The position numbers were made by a program, and so were the translations under genes. The notes under the pieces were generated by a model. That model did not search any database. It saw nothing but the letters and a program-made list of their open reading frames with translations, and was not told where the DNA came from. A stretch of 64,000 bases of DNA, taken from NCBI GenBank assembly GCA_028752905.1, contig JAQNBH010000004.1, positions 852,610 to 916,609 of the forward strand, written 5' to 3'. This stretch comes from Cladorhizidae sp. MBARI D1340-BT2. Its lineage: Eukaryota > Porifera > Demospongiae > Poecilosclerida > Cladorhizidae. Below are positions 46,540 through 56,925 of the stretch, one piece after another; position 1 is the first letter of the stretch, and the number at the start of each line of letters is the position of its first letter.

Positions 46540-48726
46540 ATGGATATTCGCTCATACTTTGCAAGTACTTCTCAAGCCTCTTCTCATGCTAATAGCAGCG
46601 ATAGCGAAGATAGCAGAACAGATAGCTCTGAGCATGTCGAGGCATCTAGTCCTAGCCTTAGTCCTCCACCTTCAAAGAAAAGCAAGCAAAACAAACACCG
46701 CTCTTCTGTATCCACGAAGAGAAAATACTCTAAGAGCTGGGAGAAAGATTTCAGTTGGCTCTATTATGACGAGGATAGCGATGGTGCCTTTTGCAAGGTT
46801 TGCAAGCAATCTGGTCTGCAGCGTACTGGAGGAGTGTGGGTCACACAACCTTGCAGAAATTGGAAGAAAGCTGTTGAAAAAATGAAAGCTCATGCGAGAA
46901 GTGACTTCCATATCCATGCAACTCGAGCTCTTTTTGCAGCTAAAGGAGCAGCCAAAGGTGGAACAGTTGTACAGCAACTCCAGAATGTTTTAGCTCGCAA
47001 AAGAGCTCAGAACAGAGCTGCAGTGAAGTGCCTGATCCTACTCACTCATTTTCTTACGAAAGAACAAGTTGCACATTCGACAAAATTTGAGAAGCTGGTT
47101 GACGTGGTGGTTCGATGTGGCAGCCAACATTTGAAGCAATTCTTAGAAACTGCACCAAGAAATGCTGTGTACACATCAAGAGTGGCTGTGGTTGAATTCA
47201 TCGAATCATTGGGGACATGGGTGGAGGAGTCGATTCTGAAGCGACTTCAAAAGGCACCTATGTACAGCCTCATGACAGATGAGTGCACAGATGTCACCAA
47301 CGTAGAAGAATTGTCTGTGTTTTGCCGCTGGGAGGAAGATGGTGTACCAGTAGAGTGCTTTCTGGAGCTTATTCCATTGAAGAAGGCTGATGCAGAGACC
47401 ATCTATTCTAATCTCATCGATTGTTTAAAGAAGAAAGGTCTACAAGTCGGAAGAATAGTTGGATTGGGATTTGATGGAGCTGCAACTTTTTCTGGACGAA
47501 AGACCGGGGTTCAGGCACGTATCAAGAAACGTACTCCTCACGCTCTGTTTATACACTGCCACTGTCACTTACTGCAGTTGGCTTGTGTGCAAGCTGCCAA
47601 TAAAACTCCTGGAATTGCTCATGTTTACAGAACATTGACTACTCTTTGGAAGCATTTTCGCAATTCCCCCAAGCGAGCAGAGTGTCTGAAGGAGGTACAG
47701 CACGTTCTTGAACTTCCAGAAATGAAAGTGATCAAGCCATCTGACACACGCTGGCTGGCACATGAAAGGTGTGTCAAAGCTGTCAAAGCAAGTTATTCTG
47801 CAATTGTAATCGCCATTGGGAACATCTACGAGACGTCCCACGAGCCAGAAGCTCTTGGAATCCATGGTGCCCTCTGCAAATTGTCTACGATTGCAGCTAT
47901 ATATTTGCTTGATTTCACTCTACCACAAGTAGCCAAGCTCAGCAAAGCACTTCAGGCAGAGCAGCTTGACCTCTCGTTGATATCATTCCTTGTTGATGCT
48001 ACTGTTAAATCCTTGGATGATGCAGTTTTGCCTGGAGCGAACTGGGTGTTGGAGCTTCTTGAAAACGTTGAAGACTTGAAGTCATCTACAAAGGTGTCTA
48101 TTGACGCTGATAAAATACTTTCGTTCCAGAATGTTGTTGGTAAGCCTTTTGTTGCTGATTTAAAGGCCAACATAACAAGCCGATTTTCTTCATCCAACGC
48201 TGTTGTATCAGCATTGTCTATATTCGATCCACGGAAAGTTCCAAAACCAGATTCAGTATCTTTTCCCACTTATGGAGACACGTCTGTTGAGAAACTGATT
48301 GCTCACTACGGAGAAGATAGAGATGCAGAAACATTGGATGGAGAAGAAACAGTGAAGACAGCCATGATTTCCACTGAAATACTTACAGAGTGGAAAACAT
48401 CCCGCCAGCTGTTAGTCAAGCAACCACGGGATACTACTGCATCACAGCTGAAAGAACTTGTTTCAAACGACATGCTCAAGGCCATGTTTCCCAATTTGCA
48501 CAAGATTGCCTCCATCTGCTTATCGATTCCAGTTTCTACTGCTTCTGTGGAGAGAAGCTTCTCACAGATGAAGATGATCAAGACTCGTTTGCGTAATTCT
48601 CTAAGTGACTGCAGCCTTTCTCACCTTATGAGGATTGCTATAGAGGCACCAGAAGTACTCTCTGAGAGCGACCTTGTAGAGATTGTGGACGTATGGCAGA
48701 GAAAACCAAGAAGAACCTCAGTTTGA
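46540..48726 (+). CDS. hAT transposase, intact, 728 aa (ZNF862/KIAA1586-like)
   Basis: It catalyses cut-and-paste transposition (family knowledge). It starts at MDIRSYFASTSQASSHANSS, a Ser/Asp/Glu-rich leader with a basic stretch (SKKSKQNKHR, about 45-54) that could be a nuclear signal. A TTF/BED-like zinc finger follows: C85 and C88 (FCKVCKQSG), with histidines near 118-126. The RNase H-like core holds LMTDECTDVTNVEE (D247) and GLGFDGAATFSGRKTGVQAR (D312), then HCHCHLLQLACV (339-350) and SDTRWLAHER (W405). The C-terminal dimerisation motif STASVERSFSQMKMIKTRLR lies at about 665-685. The third catalytic acid was not placed by eye. There is no stop, frameshift or intron. The TATA box is 34 bp upstream. 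Confidence 0.9.
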   Translation: MDIRSYFASTSQASSHANSSDSEDSRTDSSEHVEASSPSLSPPPSKKSKQNKHRSSVSTKRKYSKSWEKDFSWLYYDEDSDGAFCKVCKQSGLQRTGGVWVTQPCRNWKKAVEKMKAHARSDFHIHATRALFAAKGAAKGGTVVQQLQNVLARKRAQNRAAVKCLILLTHFLTKEQVAHSTKFEKLVDVVVRCGSQHLKQFLETAPRNAVYTSRVAVVEFIESLGTWVEESILKRLQKAPMYSLMTDECTDVTNVEELSVFCRWEEDGVPVECFLELIPLKKADAETIYSNLIDCLKKKGLQVGRIVGLGFDGAATFSGRKTGVQARIKKRTPHALFIHCHCHLLQLACVQAANKTPGIAHVYRTLTTLWKHFRNSPKRAECLKEVQHVLELPEMKVIKPSDTRWLAHERCVKAVKASYSAIVIAIGNIYETSHEPEALGIHGALCKLSTIAAIYLLDFTLPQVAKLSKALQAEQLDLSLISFLVDATVKSLDDAVLPGANWVLELLENVEDLKSSTKVSIDADKILSFQNVVGKPFVADLKANITSRFSSSNAVVSALSIFDPRKVPKPDSVSFPTYGDTSVEKLIAHYGEDRDAETLDGEETVKTAMISTEILTEWKTSRQLLVKQPRDTTASQLKELVSNDMLKAMFPNLHKIASICLSIPVSTASVERSFSQMKMIKTRLRNSLSDCSLSHLMRIAIEAPEVLSESDLVEIVDVWQRKPRRTSV

Positions 48727-48904
48727 CATTCCTATCATTTGAACCTGATATCATAAGCTTATTACACCTTTCTTGTATTACACCTTTCTTGACATTATTT
48801 TTAAAAAAATCTCTAATTTCAAGGGGGGGGGGGCGAGAATGATACAAGGGGGGGCGAATGCCCCCCCCCCACGCCGCCCCCTAAATACACCCCTGCATAC
48901 CATG

Positions 48905-49395
48905 AAGTTTACAGAATCTACAGAGCTATAAAGTGGTAACCACAAGTTTATTTGTTTTAATTTAAAAAATGGTGCTGTCCCCCCCTTTAGTGTTCCTTGT
49001 TGGTTTCTCTTCAAATCAATAAGAAATGCATGGACAAAAACCATCATAACTTTGAAATGGAGCCTCCAATAGCTCTAAAACTTTAGAATTGGCTAGTAGA
49101 TATGTACAGCAACAGTCTGAACTGATTTAAAAAAATCAAAAAAACTTTGGAGGTTTTTTTTTTTTTTTTTGTCAGTTCAAACTGTTGCTGTACATATCTA
49201 CTAGCCAATTCTAAAGTTTTAGAGCTATTGGATGTTCCATTTCAAAGTTATGATGGTTTTTGTCCATGCATTTCTTATTGATTTGAAGAGAAACCAACAA
49301 GGAACACTAAAGGGGGGGACAGCACCATTTTTTAAATTAAAACAAATAAACTTGTGGTTACCACTTTATAGCTCTGTAGATTCTGTAAACTTCAT
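48905..49395. repeat. central palindrome of the foldback element
   Basis: Arms of about 235 bp: GGACAGCACCATTTTTTAAA and CTTGTTGGTTTCTCTTCAAA-type words are mirrored around 49142, where a (A)n/(T)17 loop lies. Near-perfect pairing; one or two differences (GCCTCCAATAG vs GAACATCCAATAG). Confidence 0.9.
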
Positions 49396-50010
49396 GGTAT
49401 GGACTTGATATATAGCTCAAAAGATAGGTCTCTCTTTGTGCTCTCTGTTGATACTAAAATATTTTTCATGGGTATAACTATAGCCTAGTTACTGGACCTA
49501 AAGTGGAGGGAACCTCAAAAACCTGAATGCCTGAACTGGCAGTATAAATATCTCCTGATTGCCAAGTGCTAGAGAGTTGAAATTAGCACCAGTGGCTAGA
49601 GGAGGCCCTACTCTATTCAATGAGTGTTTTCATAAGGCGCTAAAATGTAAGTAGGTGGTCAAGCGCGCGGGTGGAAAATGAGTTTTATGGATTATTAACG
49701 AAATTCATTTTCCACCCACGCGCTTGACCACGTACTTAGATTTTAACGCCTAATAAAAACACTCGTGGAATAGAGTAGGGCCTCCTCTAGCCACTGGTGC
49801 TAATTTCAACTCTCTAGCACTTGGCAATCAGGAGATATTTATACTGCCAGTTCAGGCATTCAGGTTTTTTAGGTTCCCTCCACTTGTAGCTCCTGTAACT
49901 TGGCTATAGTTATACCTATGAAAAATATTTTAGTATCAACAGAGAGCACAAAGAGAGACCTATCTTTTGAGCTATATATCAAGTCCATACCATGAAGTTT
50001 ACGGAATCTA
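49388..50010. repeat. hairpin in the right arm of the foldback element
   Basis: About 310-bp arms mirrored around 49690: TATGGACTTGATATATAGCT ... GGTCAAGCGCGCGGGTGG on the left, CCACCCACGCGCTTGACC ... AGCTATATATCAAGTCCATA on the right. It is the intact counterpart of the palindrome at 45030-45572. Confidence 0.9.
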
Positions 50011-50678
50011 TGGAGTTATAAAGTGGTAACCACAAGAAGAAAAAGGGGGGGAAATACATGTGGGTCACTCTCCCCCAAAAATGCAACTGTCCCTCCTTCA
50101 ACACATTATTGCCAGGAATTTTGAAAATCTATTTTGTTCTGATTTTGCGGCGAACATACCTTTGCCACACTTGACTCAATTTCAATATTTGAGGATTCAT
50201 TTGAGAGCTCTTTTAGTGATCTGTGATATAACGGTTTGATATTTTTTTTAACTTGAAGCATTGCCGAGTTATGGTGATTAGAAGAGGTGACTGTCACAGA
50301 TTTTGCGTTTATTTTGTGTGGTTGGAAATGAAATGCCTTAGAACTAATGAACAAGAGATGTGTTGAAAAATATGCCTCTGTTATATCACAACTAAATGTC
50401 TTGGTAAGCTACAAACCAAATTTGGGCATCTGTAGACCAGGCACTTGGGAAATATCCTCGCCGCAGTTTGGGGGGTTCAATTTTTGGAGTGACCCTTGCC
50501 TTTTTGGATGTATCTTCTAAGAAAATGTGCCTATAGAGACATTTCACATATCATCTTAAAGTACACAGAATGAGCAACAAGTTGGTATCAAAAATATCTT
50601 CACAGAAGAAAGGGAGGGAAAGTTATGATGGCTACAAAAATGCGTTCAAATTTTGGTGGTTTCAGGTGTAGTCCCCCC

Positions 50679-51377
50679 TTAAGACTCCTTCTGGTGCACT
50701 CTATATAAATAACCCTGCTCTATAAATAGCCCACGAACATTGTCAAACATGTAGTGACAATGGGTGGTGGTTGGCAGGTCAGCCAATTGGCACACCACAA
50801 ACTAATCAATGTGCATTTGGTTAGCAGGTTACCAATCAGCCACATCCAATATTATAGCAGTCCAAGAGACCCATTATCAGGGTCTGGTGCATTACTTGCA
50901 TTACTTGTTCCCTCATTGTTTTAACAGCTAGCTGAGTATTTACTCTAAATGTATGAGCAAAAATCCTCCTCCCATGCATCTGGTTGTGAGCTAGCCTGGG
51001 GTGACTCCTGGTGTGTGCTCAGCTGCTCTCCGACCGTTTTGTAAGCTATTCAAGTAGTTTTTAGTGCCCTTACGTAATTCTGTAGTTCAGACGTATGATC
51101 TCTTCTGTGTTAGTTCAGACAGTGTGTGTCCCCATAGAGCTATTTTCAACCTGACTCAAGTGATTGTGACAGTGTGTGTCCCCATACAACCTACTTTAAC
51201 CTACCTTGTGTCTCCCCATAGAGCTGACACACCTAGTCATGTGCTGTGAGATCATGCTAGGGCAGGCTATGATGTGGTAAACTGATAGGATGTGGGTCGG
51301 CGAACGTGCTGCTAACCAACCAACCATTCCTGTATGTGATGTCCACTGAACATTCTGGTCCAATGACCATTGGTTGG
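50679..51377. other. single-copy stretch between foldback element and giant palindrome, with 68-bp satellite debris
   Basis: GTGTGTCCCCATAGAGCT (about 51122-51140), GTGTGTCCCCATACAACC (51174) and GTGTCTCCCCATAGAGCTGA (51209) with CAACCTACTTTAACCTACC are reverse-complement fragments of the 68-bp satellite. The rest shows nothing recognisable. Confidence 0.6.
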
Positions 51378-51896
51378 GGATTTCGGTATGGCTACCCCAG
51401 ACTTTTTTTTTTTTTTTTTTGCTATCGCAGACTAAAAACAAAGGTCATGCTTTACTCAGTACAATAGCCAATGAACATGTAAGTGCTTTATTAGAATAGG
51501 TGGTTGGATGGGTGGTTGGCAGGTCAGCCAATCACACCACAAACTAGCCTTGTACAGGTCAGCCAATCAGCACACCACAAACTAGCCTTGTACCTCCCCT
51601 ATTTTGATCACACTACTGTCAGTACGTTTAATCTCGAATAACTAGGAGCTGCCGCTGGTAAGTGGGGAGGGAGGGTGGGGTTGGGGTTGCTTGGACAGTG
51701 TTCAATCATTTTGCTGCTCATGGTGAATAAATAAAAATCCAAGTATCTCTCTATCCCCATGTAGGAGAAGGAGAAGGTGTCAAATGCTACATTAAATAGG
51801 TTTTTAAGTTTACATTATTTATTTCCATTTGTATTAGTGGCCTTAGCCATCCACATCCTGTCTCCTTAGCATCCGATCTCTAAGTGCCTCAGCAGT

Positions 51897-52068
51897 ATGG
51901 AAACTATGGAGGAGATGAGGAAATTGTTGGATGAGTCGAAGGAGCGTGAGAAGGAGTCCAAGGAGCGTGAGAAGGAGTCCAAGGAGCGTGAGAAGGAGTC
52001 CAAGGAGCGCGAGAAGGAGCGTGAGAGAGAGTCCAAGGAGCGCGAGAGAAAGTTGACGGTGCAGCTGG
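51897..52068 (+). CDS. gene A exon 1: coiled-coil start
   Basis: ATG at 51897 (METMEEMRKLLDESKEREKE), followed by several heptads of SKEREKE, a strongly charged coiled coil. The donor CAGCTGG|GTAAGT follows at 52069. The exon ends after the first base of a codon, matching exon 2. The KEREKES repeats arise from a 21-bp-like minisatellite in the DNA, so length may vary between alleles. Confidence 0.65.
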
Positions 52069-52336
52069 GTAAGTAATTGTACCATGTGTCGATTTCTTTC
52101 TCACCTCAGGATTCCACACTCCAAATGATGTTGGTGACTCCATACATAATTACATTAACTATATCTGCATTCTAGCCCTAGCCCTGTTGTGTTGTAAGTG
52201 CAATTTCCCCCCCAAATTGCACTCGTACACTCTTAAATTCTCACCTCAGGATTCCCCACTCCAATGATGAGGTGGTGGACGTCCTGGAAGGGTATTCATT
52301 CCTAGTTTTATATTGATCATTATTTGTATGTAATAG

Positions 52337-52428
52337 AGAAGTTGCGGACGTTGCGGAAGAGAAAACTACCATATGAGTCAGATGATGAGTCACATGATGA
52401 TGATGATGCTGGCACCTCTGGAATGAAG
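52337..52428 (+). CDS. gene A exon 2: basic then acidic linker
   Basis: Acceptor GTAATAG|AGAAG and donor ATGAAG|GTTTGT. Joined to exon 1 it reads EKLRTLRKRKLPYESDDESH then DDDDAGTSGMK: a short basic segment (possible nuclear signal, RKRK) and an acidic tail. It ends on a codon border. Intron 1 (52069-52336) carries the TAGCCCTAGCCCTGTTGTG word shared with 14814. Confidence 0.62.
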
Positions 52429-52559
52429 GTTTGTAGTAGTTGTCTAGGCATGGGAACTCCAAGTCACACCATGCTTTTTCTTTATGGTTGAGTGGAATAT
52501 TTGTGCAGATGTGCAGCAAATAGAATAACCTTGTGACTACATTGTACAACATAAGATTA

Positions 52560-53190
52560 GCGACACCAGGCCCCTAGGCTATGTGAGACTGCATGTTTGG
52601 AGATACATATGAAAAAGTAAACAGTTAAAGCTGGACATATAGAAATACAGTTATAGGGGCATCTTAGTTAGTCCAGTGGGTCCTCCTAGTTCAGCCCAGC
52701 TCTCTATATATCAACCTCTATATATTGACTTCTACATATTCACTCATAAACTATATTATTACTGTACAATGCATATGCAAAAGTAAACAAAGGTGGACAT
52801 ATAGAAATACAGTTATAGGGGTATCTAAGTTAATCCAGCTGGTCGTCCTAGTTAATCAAACAAGCCAGCCCAGCCCTGTATATATCAACCTCTATATACT
52901 GACTTCTATATATTCACTTAGAGAACTTAATATTTTATTACTGCATGTTTGGAGATACATATGAAAAAGTAAACAGTTAAAGCTGGACATATAGAAATAC
53001 AGTTATAGGGGCATCTTAGTTAGTCCAGCAGGTCCTCCTAGTTCAGCCCAGCTCTCTATATATCAACCTCTATATATTGACTTCTACATAGTCACTCATT
53101 AAACTTAATATATTATTACTGCATGGTTGGAGATGCATATGCAAAAGTAAACAGTTAAAGCTGGACATATAGAAACACAGTTTAAGTGAG
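52560..53190. repeat. ~160-190-bp dispersed tandem repeat in intron 2
   Basis: GGACATATAGAAATACAG starts near 52633, 52796 and 52985, with a fourth, partial copy near 53163. Each full copy carries TCCTCCTAGTTCAGCCCAGC and TATATCAACCTCTATATA. Mirrored at about 62190-62820 in the right arm. Confidence 0.85.
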
Positions 53191-53289
53191 GACTACGGCG
53201 TGAAAACGGTTAAATGAACGAATGCAGCTGCTTGGCTAAAATAGTTTCCTGGCACAGTCGTAAGAGTTCCACGTGTACTCGCTTTCAAT

Positions 53290-53540
53290 GTGCATGCATG
53301 CAGGATTGGGTGTGCTCCTAGTAGGTGTTTGTGCGTGCGTGCATGCATGAATGGGTGTGGCCTGGATGTACAGCTTGAACATGGCTGAGGGTGTGTGTCA
53401 TGTGGACCTAGTAGGTGTGTGGTCCTAGTAAGTGTGTGAGTGTGCATGCATGCTGGAATGGGTGTGGTCCTAGTAGGTGTGTGTGCATGCAGGAATGGAT
53501 GTGGTCCTAGTAGGTGTGTGTGCATGCATTCAGGAACAAA
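53290..53540. repeat. ~37-bp minisatellite (GGTCCTAGTAGGTGTGTGTG)
   Basis: GTCCTAGTAGGTGTGTGTGC with ATGCAGGAATGG, about six degenerate copies in intron 2 of gene A; mirrored at about 61838-62090. Confidence 0.82.
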
Positions 53541-53609
53541 CATGCTGATTTAGATTGCCTGGATGACTTAGGGATCAATGTCAATCGTGGCATTGGCGTG
53601 TTCACTTAT

Positions 53610-55156
53610 GGGGGGACTGTACCGCAGAAACTAGATTATTTTTTTTGCTTTTTCTCTTTTTTTCCTTCTTTCTTTCTAACTATTCTTGTGTCTATACTCG
53701 AGCCATTTGCAAAGTTTTAGAGGCATTGGATGCCCCATTCCGAAGTTATGTTGGTTTTTGTCCATGCAATTTAACTTCATCTTGATTCAATAATCGAAGA
53801 AAAACCCGAAGAGACGGCCAACCGAAGGGGAGACAGTTGCATTTTTAACTTGTGGTTACAACTTTTGAGCTCCATAGATTCTGCAAACTTCATGGTATGG
53901 ACTTGATATATAGCTCAAAAGATAGGTCTCTCTGTGTGCTCTCTTTTGATACTAAAATATGTTTCATAGGTATAACTAGGTAAGTTACTAGACCCTAAAG
54001 TCGAGGGACTTCAAAAACCTGCCTCCCCAAAACCTCATCCAAAATAACTCCAGATTGCTAAGTGCTAAAAATTTGGAGATTTGGAGCATGCAATGACCTT
54101 TTTCATTAGGCGTTAAAAATTTATTACCTGGTCAAGCGCGCGGGTGGAAAATTGCGGGCGTTGATAGGAAAATTGAGGGCATTGATTGCAACGCCCTCTC
54201 GATTTTCTACCCGGCGCTTGACCAGGTAATAAATTTGTAACGCCTAATGAAAAAGGTCATTGCATGCTCTAGCTCTAGAACTTCCTCTAACCACTCAAAT
54301 TACCACTCAAATTTTTAGCACTTAGCAATCTGGAGTTATTTGGGATGAGGTTTTTGGGAGGCAGGTTTTTGAAGTCCCTCCACTTTAGGGTCTAGTAACT
54401 TACCTATAGTTATACCTATGAAACATATTTTAGTATCAAAAGAGAGCATCCAGAGAGACCTATCTTTTTAGCTATATATCTAGTCCATACCATGAAGTTT
54501 GCAGAAGCTATGAAGTGAACAGATCAAGAAATTACCAAGAGAACACATTTTACATGCGATTCCAACATTTCATTGCCCTATAATATAATATAACTTGACC
54601 AATGTTTTAAAAAATCTTAGTGTTTTTTTTGCAGTAACGCTCGTAACTTTTCTACGCTTCACAAAATTTTTTTTTTAAATATCACTGAATAGCTCTTCTA
54701 ATTCTCTAAAATGTAAGAAACAGATGTTTAATTACTACAAGTTTTGATCAGTTATGCTCATTTGAAGTGTGAGGTCTAGGATTTTCTTGGGGATTTTCCC
54801 CATAGCAAACTGGGTTGGCTTGCCACTCAGCAACCACGATGGTTATTGATAATCTGTTTCTTACATACCTTAGATTACATACCTTAGATTTTTCCCTCCT
54901 CTTTCAGCTGACCCAAGTGTGGGACTTTGATCTTGAAAACTGGGACAGTTATGATCGCAGAGCTGATAATGGTCACTGTTTGGGGGGAATCTTAATGTAT
55001 CTTCTAAGAAAATATGTCTGTAGAGACATTCAACATATCATTAGGAAGCACAAAGCATAAGGAACAACCTGGATTTTTTTTAATCTGCATAGAATGTAAA
55101 CGAAAAAAGTTATGGCGATTTATAAACCTATGGTTTTTCTGCGGTACAGTCCCCCC
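53610..55156. mobile_element. 1.55-kb foldback element in intron 2 of gene A
   Basis: Ends GGGGGGACTGTACCGCAG (53610) and CTGCGGTACAGTCCCCCC (to 55156). TTAA follows on the right and TTAT precedes on the left. An inner palindrome (about 53890-54500) is mirrored around 54182 and contains GGTCAAGCGCGCGGGTGG and TTGATATATAGCTCAAAAG, shared with the larger element at 44355. No protein is encoded. It is a related, shorter family member. Confidence 0.85.
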
Positions 55157-55286
55157 TTAATTAAATGAACCTTGGTGCTACATTGCAGTGTTCCCACTAG
55201 GATTCTAGTTGGACACGTTGCTCTACATGTACCTCTATACATTCAAGCCAACACCTATTAATTCATGATTCCATTATACGGTACAG

Positions 55287-55355
55287 GAGGATGGTGGTGA
55301 TGATGGTGGTGATGATGGTCTTGATGATGGTCTTGAAGTTCTTGATATGGAAACG
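55287..55355 (+). CDS. gene A exon 3: Gly/Asp-rich
   Basis: Acceptor GGTACAG|GAGGAT, donor AAACG|GTATGA; 23 codons reading EDGGDDGGDDGLDDGLEVLD then MET. Both borders are on codon ends, consistent with exons 2 and 4. Acidic linker with a GGTGATGAT repeat. Confidence 0.58.
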
Positions 55356-55467
55356 GTATGAAACGAACATTAATAATCGTCTCTTTTACCATTAATAATT
55401 CTCTCTTTTTACCATTAATAATTCTCTCTTTTTCCATTAATAATTGTTAATTGTCTCTTTCTTTTAG

Positions 55468-56382
55468 GTCTCTACTGTCCGAGTGATATTTTTTGGAATT
55501 AAGCCATTTTCTAAAGTGATAAAAATTCCTATGGGTTTTAATATTTGCTCGAAGAAAATTATGAAGAGACTCTTTCGTTTACAAAATCCGTCTATTACCT
55601 TTCCAAAAATTACGGAAGGAGGACATTTTGTAATACATGATGCCCGGGGGGAATCATACGCCATTTTTCTCTATAATAAACAAACAGCATGTTCTTTTAC
55701 TAAATCGTCGCAGCACCGAAAGTTATGCTACACTCAGATTCCGGGTAATTTCATTATTCCTCCTTCTTCGGACATGTCATGTAATTTCATGAATTCATTT
55801 TGGGGTCCGACCAGGAATGTTACCGACACATTTCGTGATGTGGCGTTATTTCCTGAGATGACATATGAATCAAAAAGAAATTTATCTTTGTTTAAAGCAC
55901 TGAACAATTTTGTGGAATCGAATTCGAATTACCATGGAGTACAATGCAATTTTGGTTATAGTGAATCTGATTTTTCACCATTTTCTGGAGGAGGCGATAT
56001 TCAGATTATGGGAAGGAGTTGTAGGTCTAATGCTGTTCTGCTCGGGAAAATCAATTCTGCTAATGTTGAATGCAAATTTCAACAATTGCCAATAACGCGA
56101 GTGCTTGACCAACTGAAGGCCTCCATGGTAGTAACAACCATCTCATCTTGGTTTAACAGCTTGACTTATTCCAACCGAAAAACCTTGGATGAAATGGAAA
56201 CACTAGTGTGCTATGGACTTCTAATCGGGATTGGTCACCCAACTGTACTATTAAGGTCTAATATGGATTTTAAAAATAACATTATTCAATTTCATCAGAT
56301 CGTTAATTATCCGTTGTCAATACAAACTTATTTGGAGCAGAACTCGTTGTTAGAATACATTCTGAGAGAGTGCAATATATAG
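55468..56382 (+). CDS. gene A exon 4: main domain, unrecognised, possible PD-(D/E)XK-like
   Basis: Acceptor CTTTCTTTTAG|GTCTCT (AG at 55466-55467), stop TAG at 56380-56382; 304 residues. Gene A would total 415 aa. The domain starts STVRVIFFGIKPFSKVIKIP and includes HFVIHDARGESYAIFLYN, VQCNFGYSESDFSPFSGGGD and DIQIMGRSCRSNAVLLGKIN followed by NVECK, then a helical C-terminus (LDEMETLVCYGLLIGIG). I do not recognise the family. A D-I-Q-I strand followed some 22 residues later by hydrophobic-E-x-K resembles a PD-(D/E)XK nuclease active site, but this is inference. The large last exon and good splice sites argue for a real gene; the mirrored copy keeps the frame despite a 9-nt indel, supporting selection or very recent duplication. 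Confidence 0.68.
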   Translation, partial: VSTVRVIFFGIKPFSKVIKIPMGFNICSKKIMKRLFRLQNPSITFPKITEGGHFVIHDARGESYAIFLYNKQTACSFTKSSQHRKLCYTQIPGNFIIPPSSDMSCNFMNSFWGPTRNVTDTFRDVALFPEMTYESKRNLSLFKALNNFVESNSNYHGVQCNFGYSESDFSPFSGGGDIQIMGRSCRSNAVLLGKINSANVECKFQQLPITRVLDQLKASMVVTTISSWFNSLTYSNRKTLDEMETLVCYGLLIGIGHPTVLLRSNMDFKNNIIQFHQIVNYPLSIQTYLEQNSLLEYILRECNI

Positions 56383-56559
56383 TAGTATTATCAGATTGTA
56401 ACTTGTGTCTTATTATTATATATACTGTCACATCTTCTAAATTCATGGATAGAGTGCATATAAATTATAAATGGGTACAGAAGTACCGATATAGAGGTGC
56501 AAACCCTCCTAATTAATCAGTAATGGTAGTCATTGCATTATTAATTAATGTAGAGATAT

Positions 56560-56755
56560 AATGAACCCCCCCATTCATTGGTGTCGCTATAGGCCCACGC
56601 CAATGTCCCCCCCCCCCCCCCCCCCCCATTCATTGCGCTATATGATAGGTACACATCAATGTACTCCCCTCCCCATTCATTGGTTTGTATCTAACAGCGC
56701 AATGAATGGGGGGTGTACATTGGTGTGTATCTAACATACATATAGCGTGTCCTGA
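56560..56755. repeat. C-run and AATGAATGGGG inverted/direct repeats
   Basis: CCCCATTCATTG occurs three times, with its complement CAATGAATGGGG once (56700), around a run of more than 20 C (56587-56627). CATATAGCG and GTACATTG words pair across it. Looks like a small foldback relic; mirrored at about 58623-58810. Confidence 0.7.
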
Positions 56756-56925
56756 TTGTTTACATTACATCGTATGGAAATTATTTTGATATCAGAATGA
56801 AGCCCATTTCATACCTTGCACTTTATCACTTCCCATTTAGTCGGCATTTAGAGTAACCACAGATGTGTTGATAGAACAGAGACTACTAAAATTATATAGG
56901 TCAGTCCACTTATACCACCATTTTA

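Larger units (their letters stand above)
45573..48895 (+). mobile_element. hAT transposon, complete, with 5-bp CATAC target duplication
   Basis: Left end CAGGGTTGTATACAG (45573); right end read inward CAGGGGTGTATTTAG (48895). Both are followed by AAGGGGGGGCGA-like G tracts. The pentamer CATAC stands on both sides (45568-45572 and 48896-48900), and removing the element restores the foldback arm sequence TCCATACCATGAAG seen elsewhere in the window. hAT elements usually make 8-bp duplications; 5-bp variants are known, and a shortened 8-bp copy is the alternative. The transposase inside is intact, so the copy may be autonomous and young. Confidence 0.87.
44355..50678. mobile_element. foldback element (~3 kb nested palindrome) carrying a hAT insertion
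   Basis: The left end GGGGGGACTACACCTGAAAC (44355) and right end GTTTCAGGTGTAGTCCCCCC by complement (to 50678) start arms of about 1.5 kb that mirror each other around 49142. Each arm holds its own smaller palindrome, centred near 45335 and 49690. A TTAA follows the right end; the left has TTAG then TCC, so a TTAA target is suggested but not proven. No protein is encoded by the element itself. The left arm is interrupted by the hAT at 45573-48895. Confidence 0.82.

Noticed and set aside
52241..53543. Minus-strand frames in intron 2 of gene A (103 and 116 codons)
   Set aside because: They lie over exon 2 antisense and a GT-rich minisatellite; no splice support and no motif.
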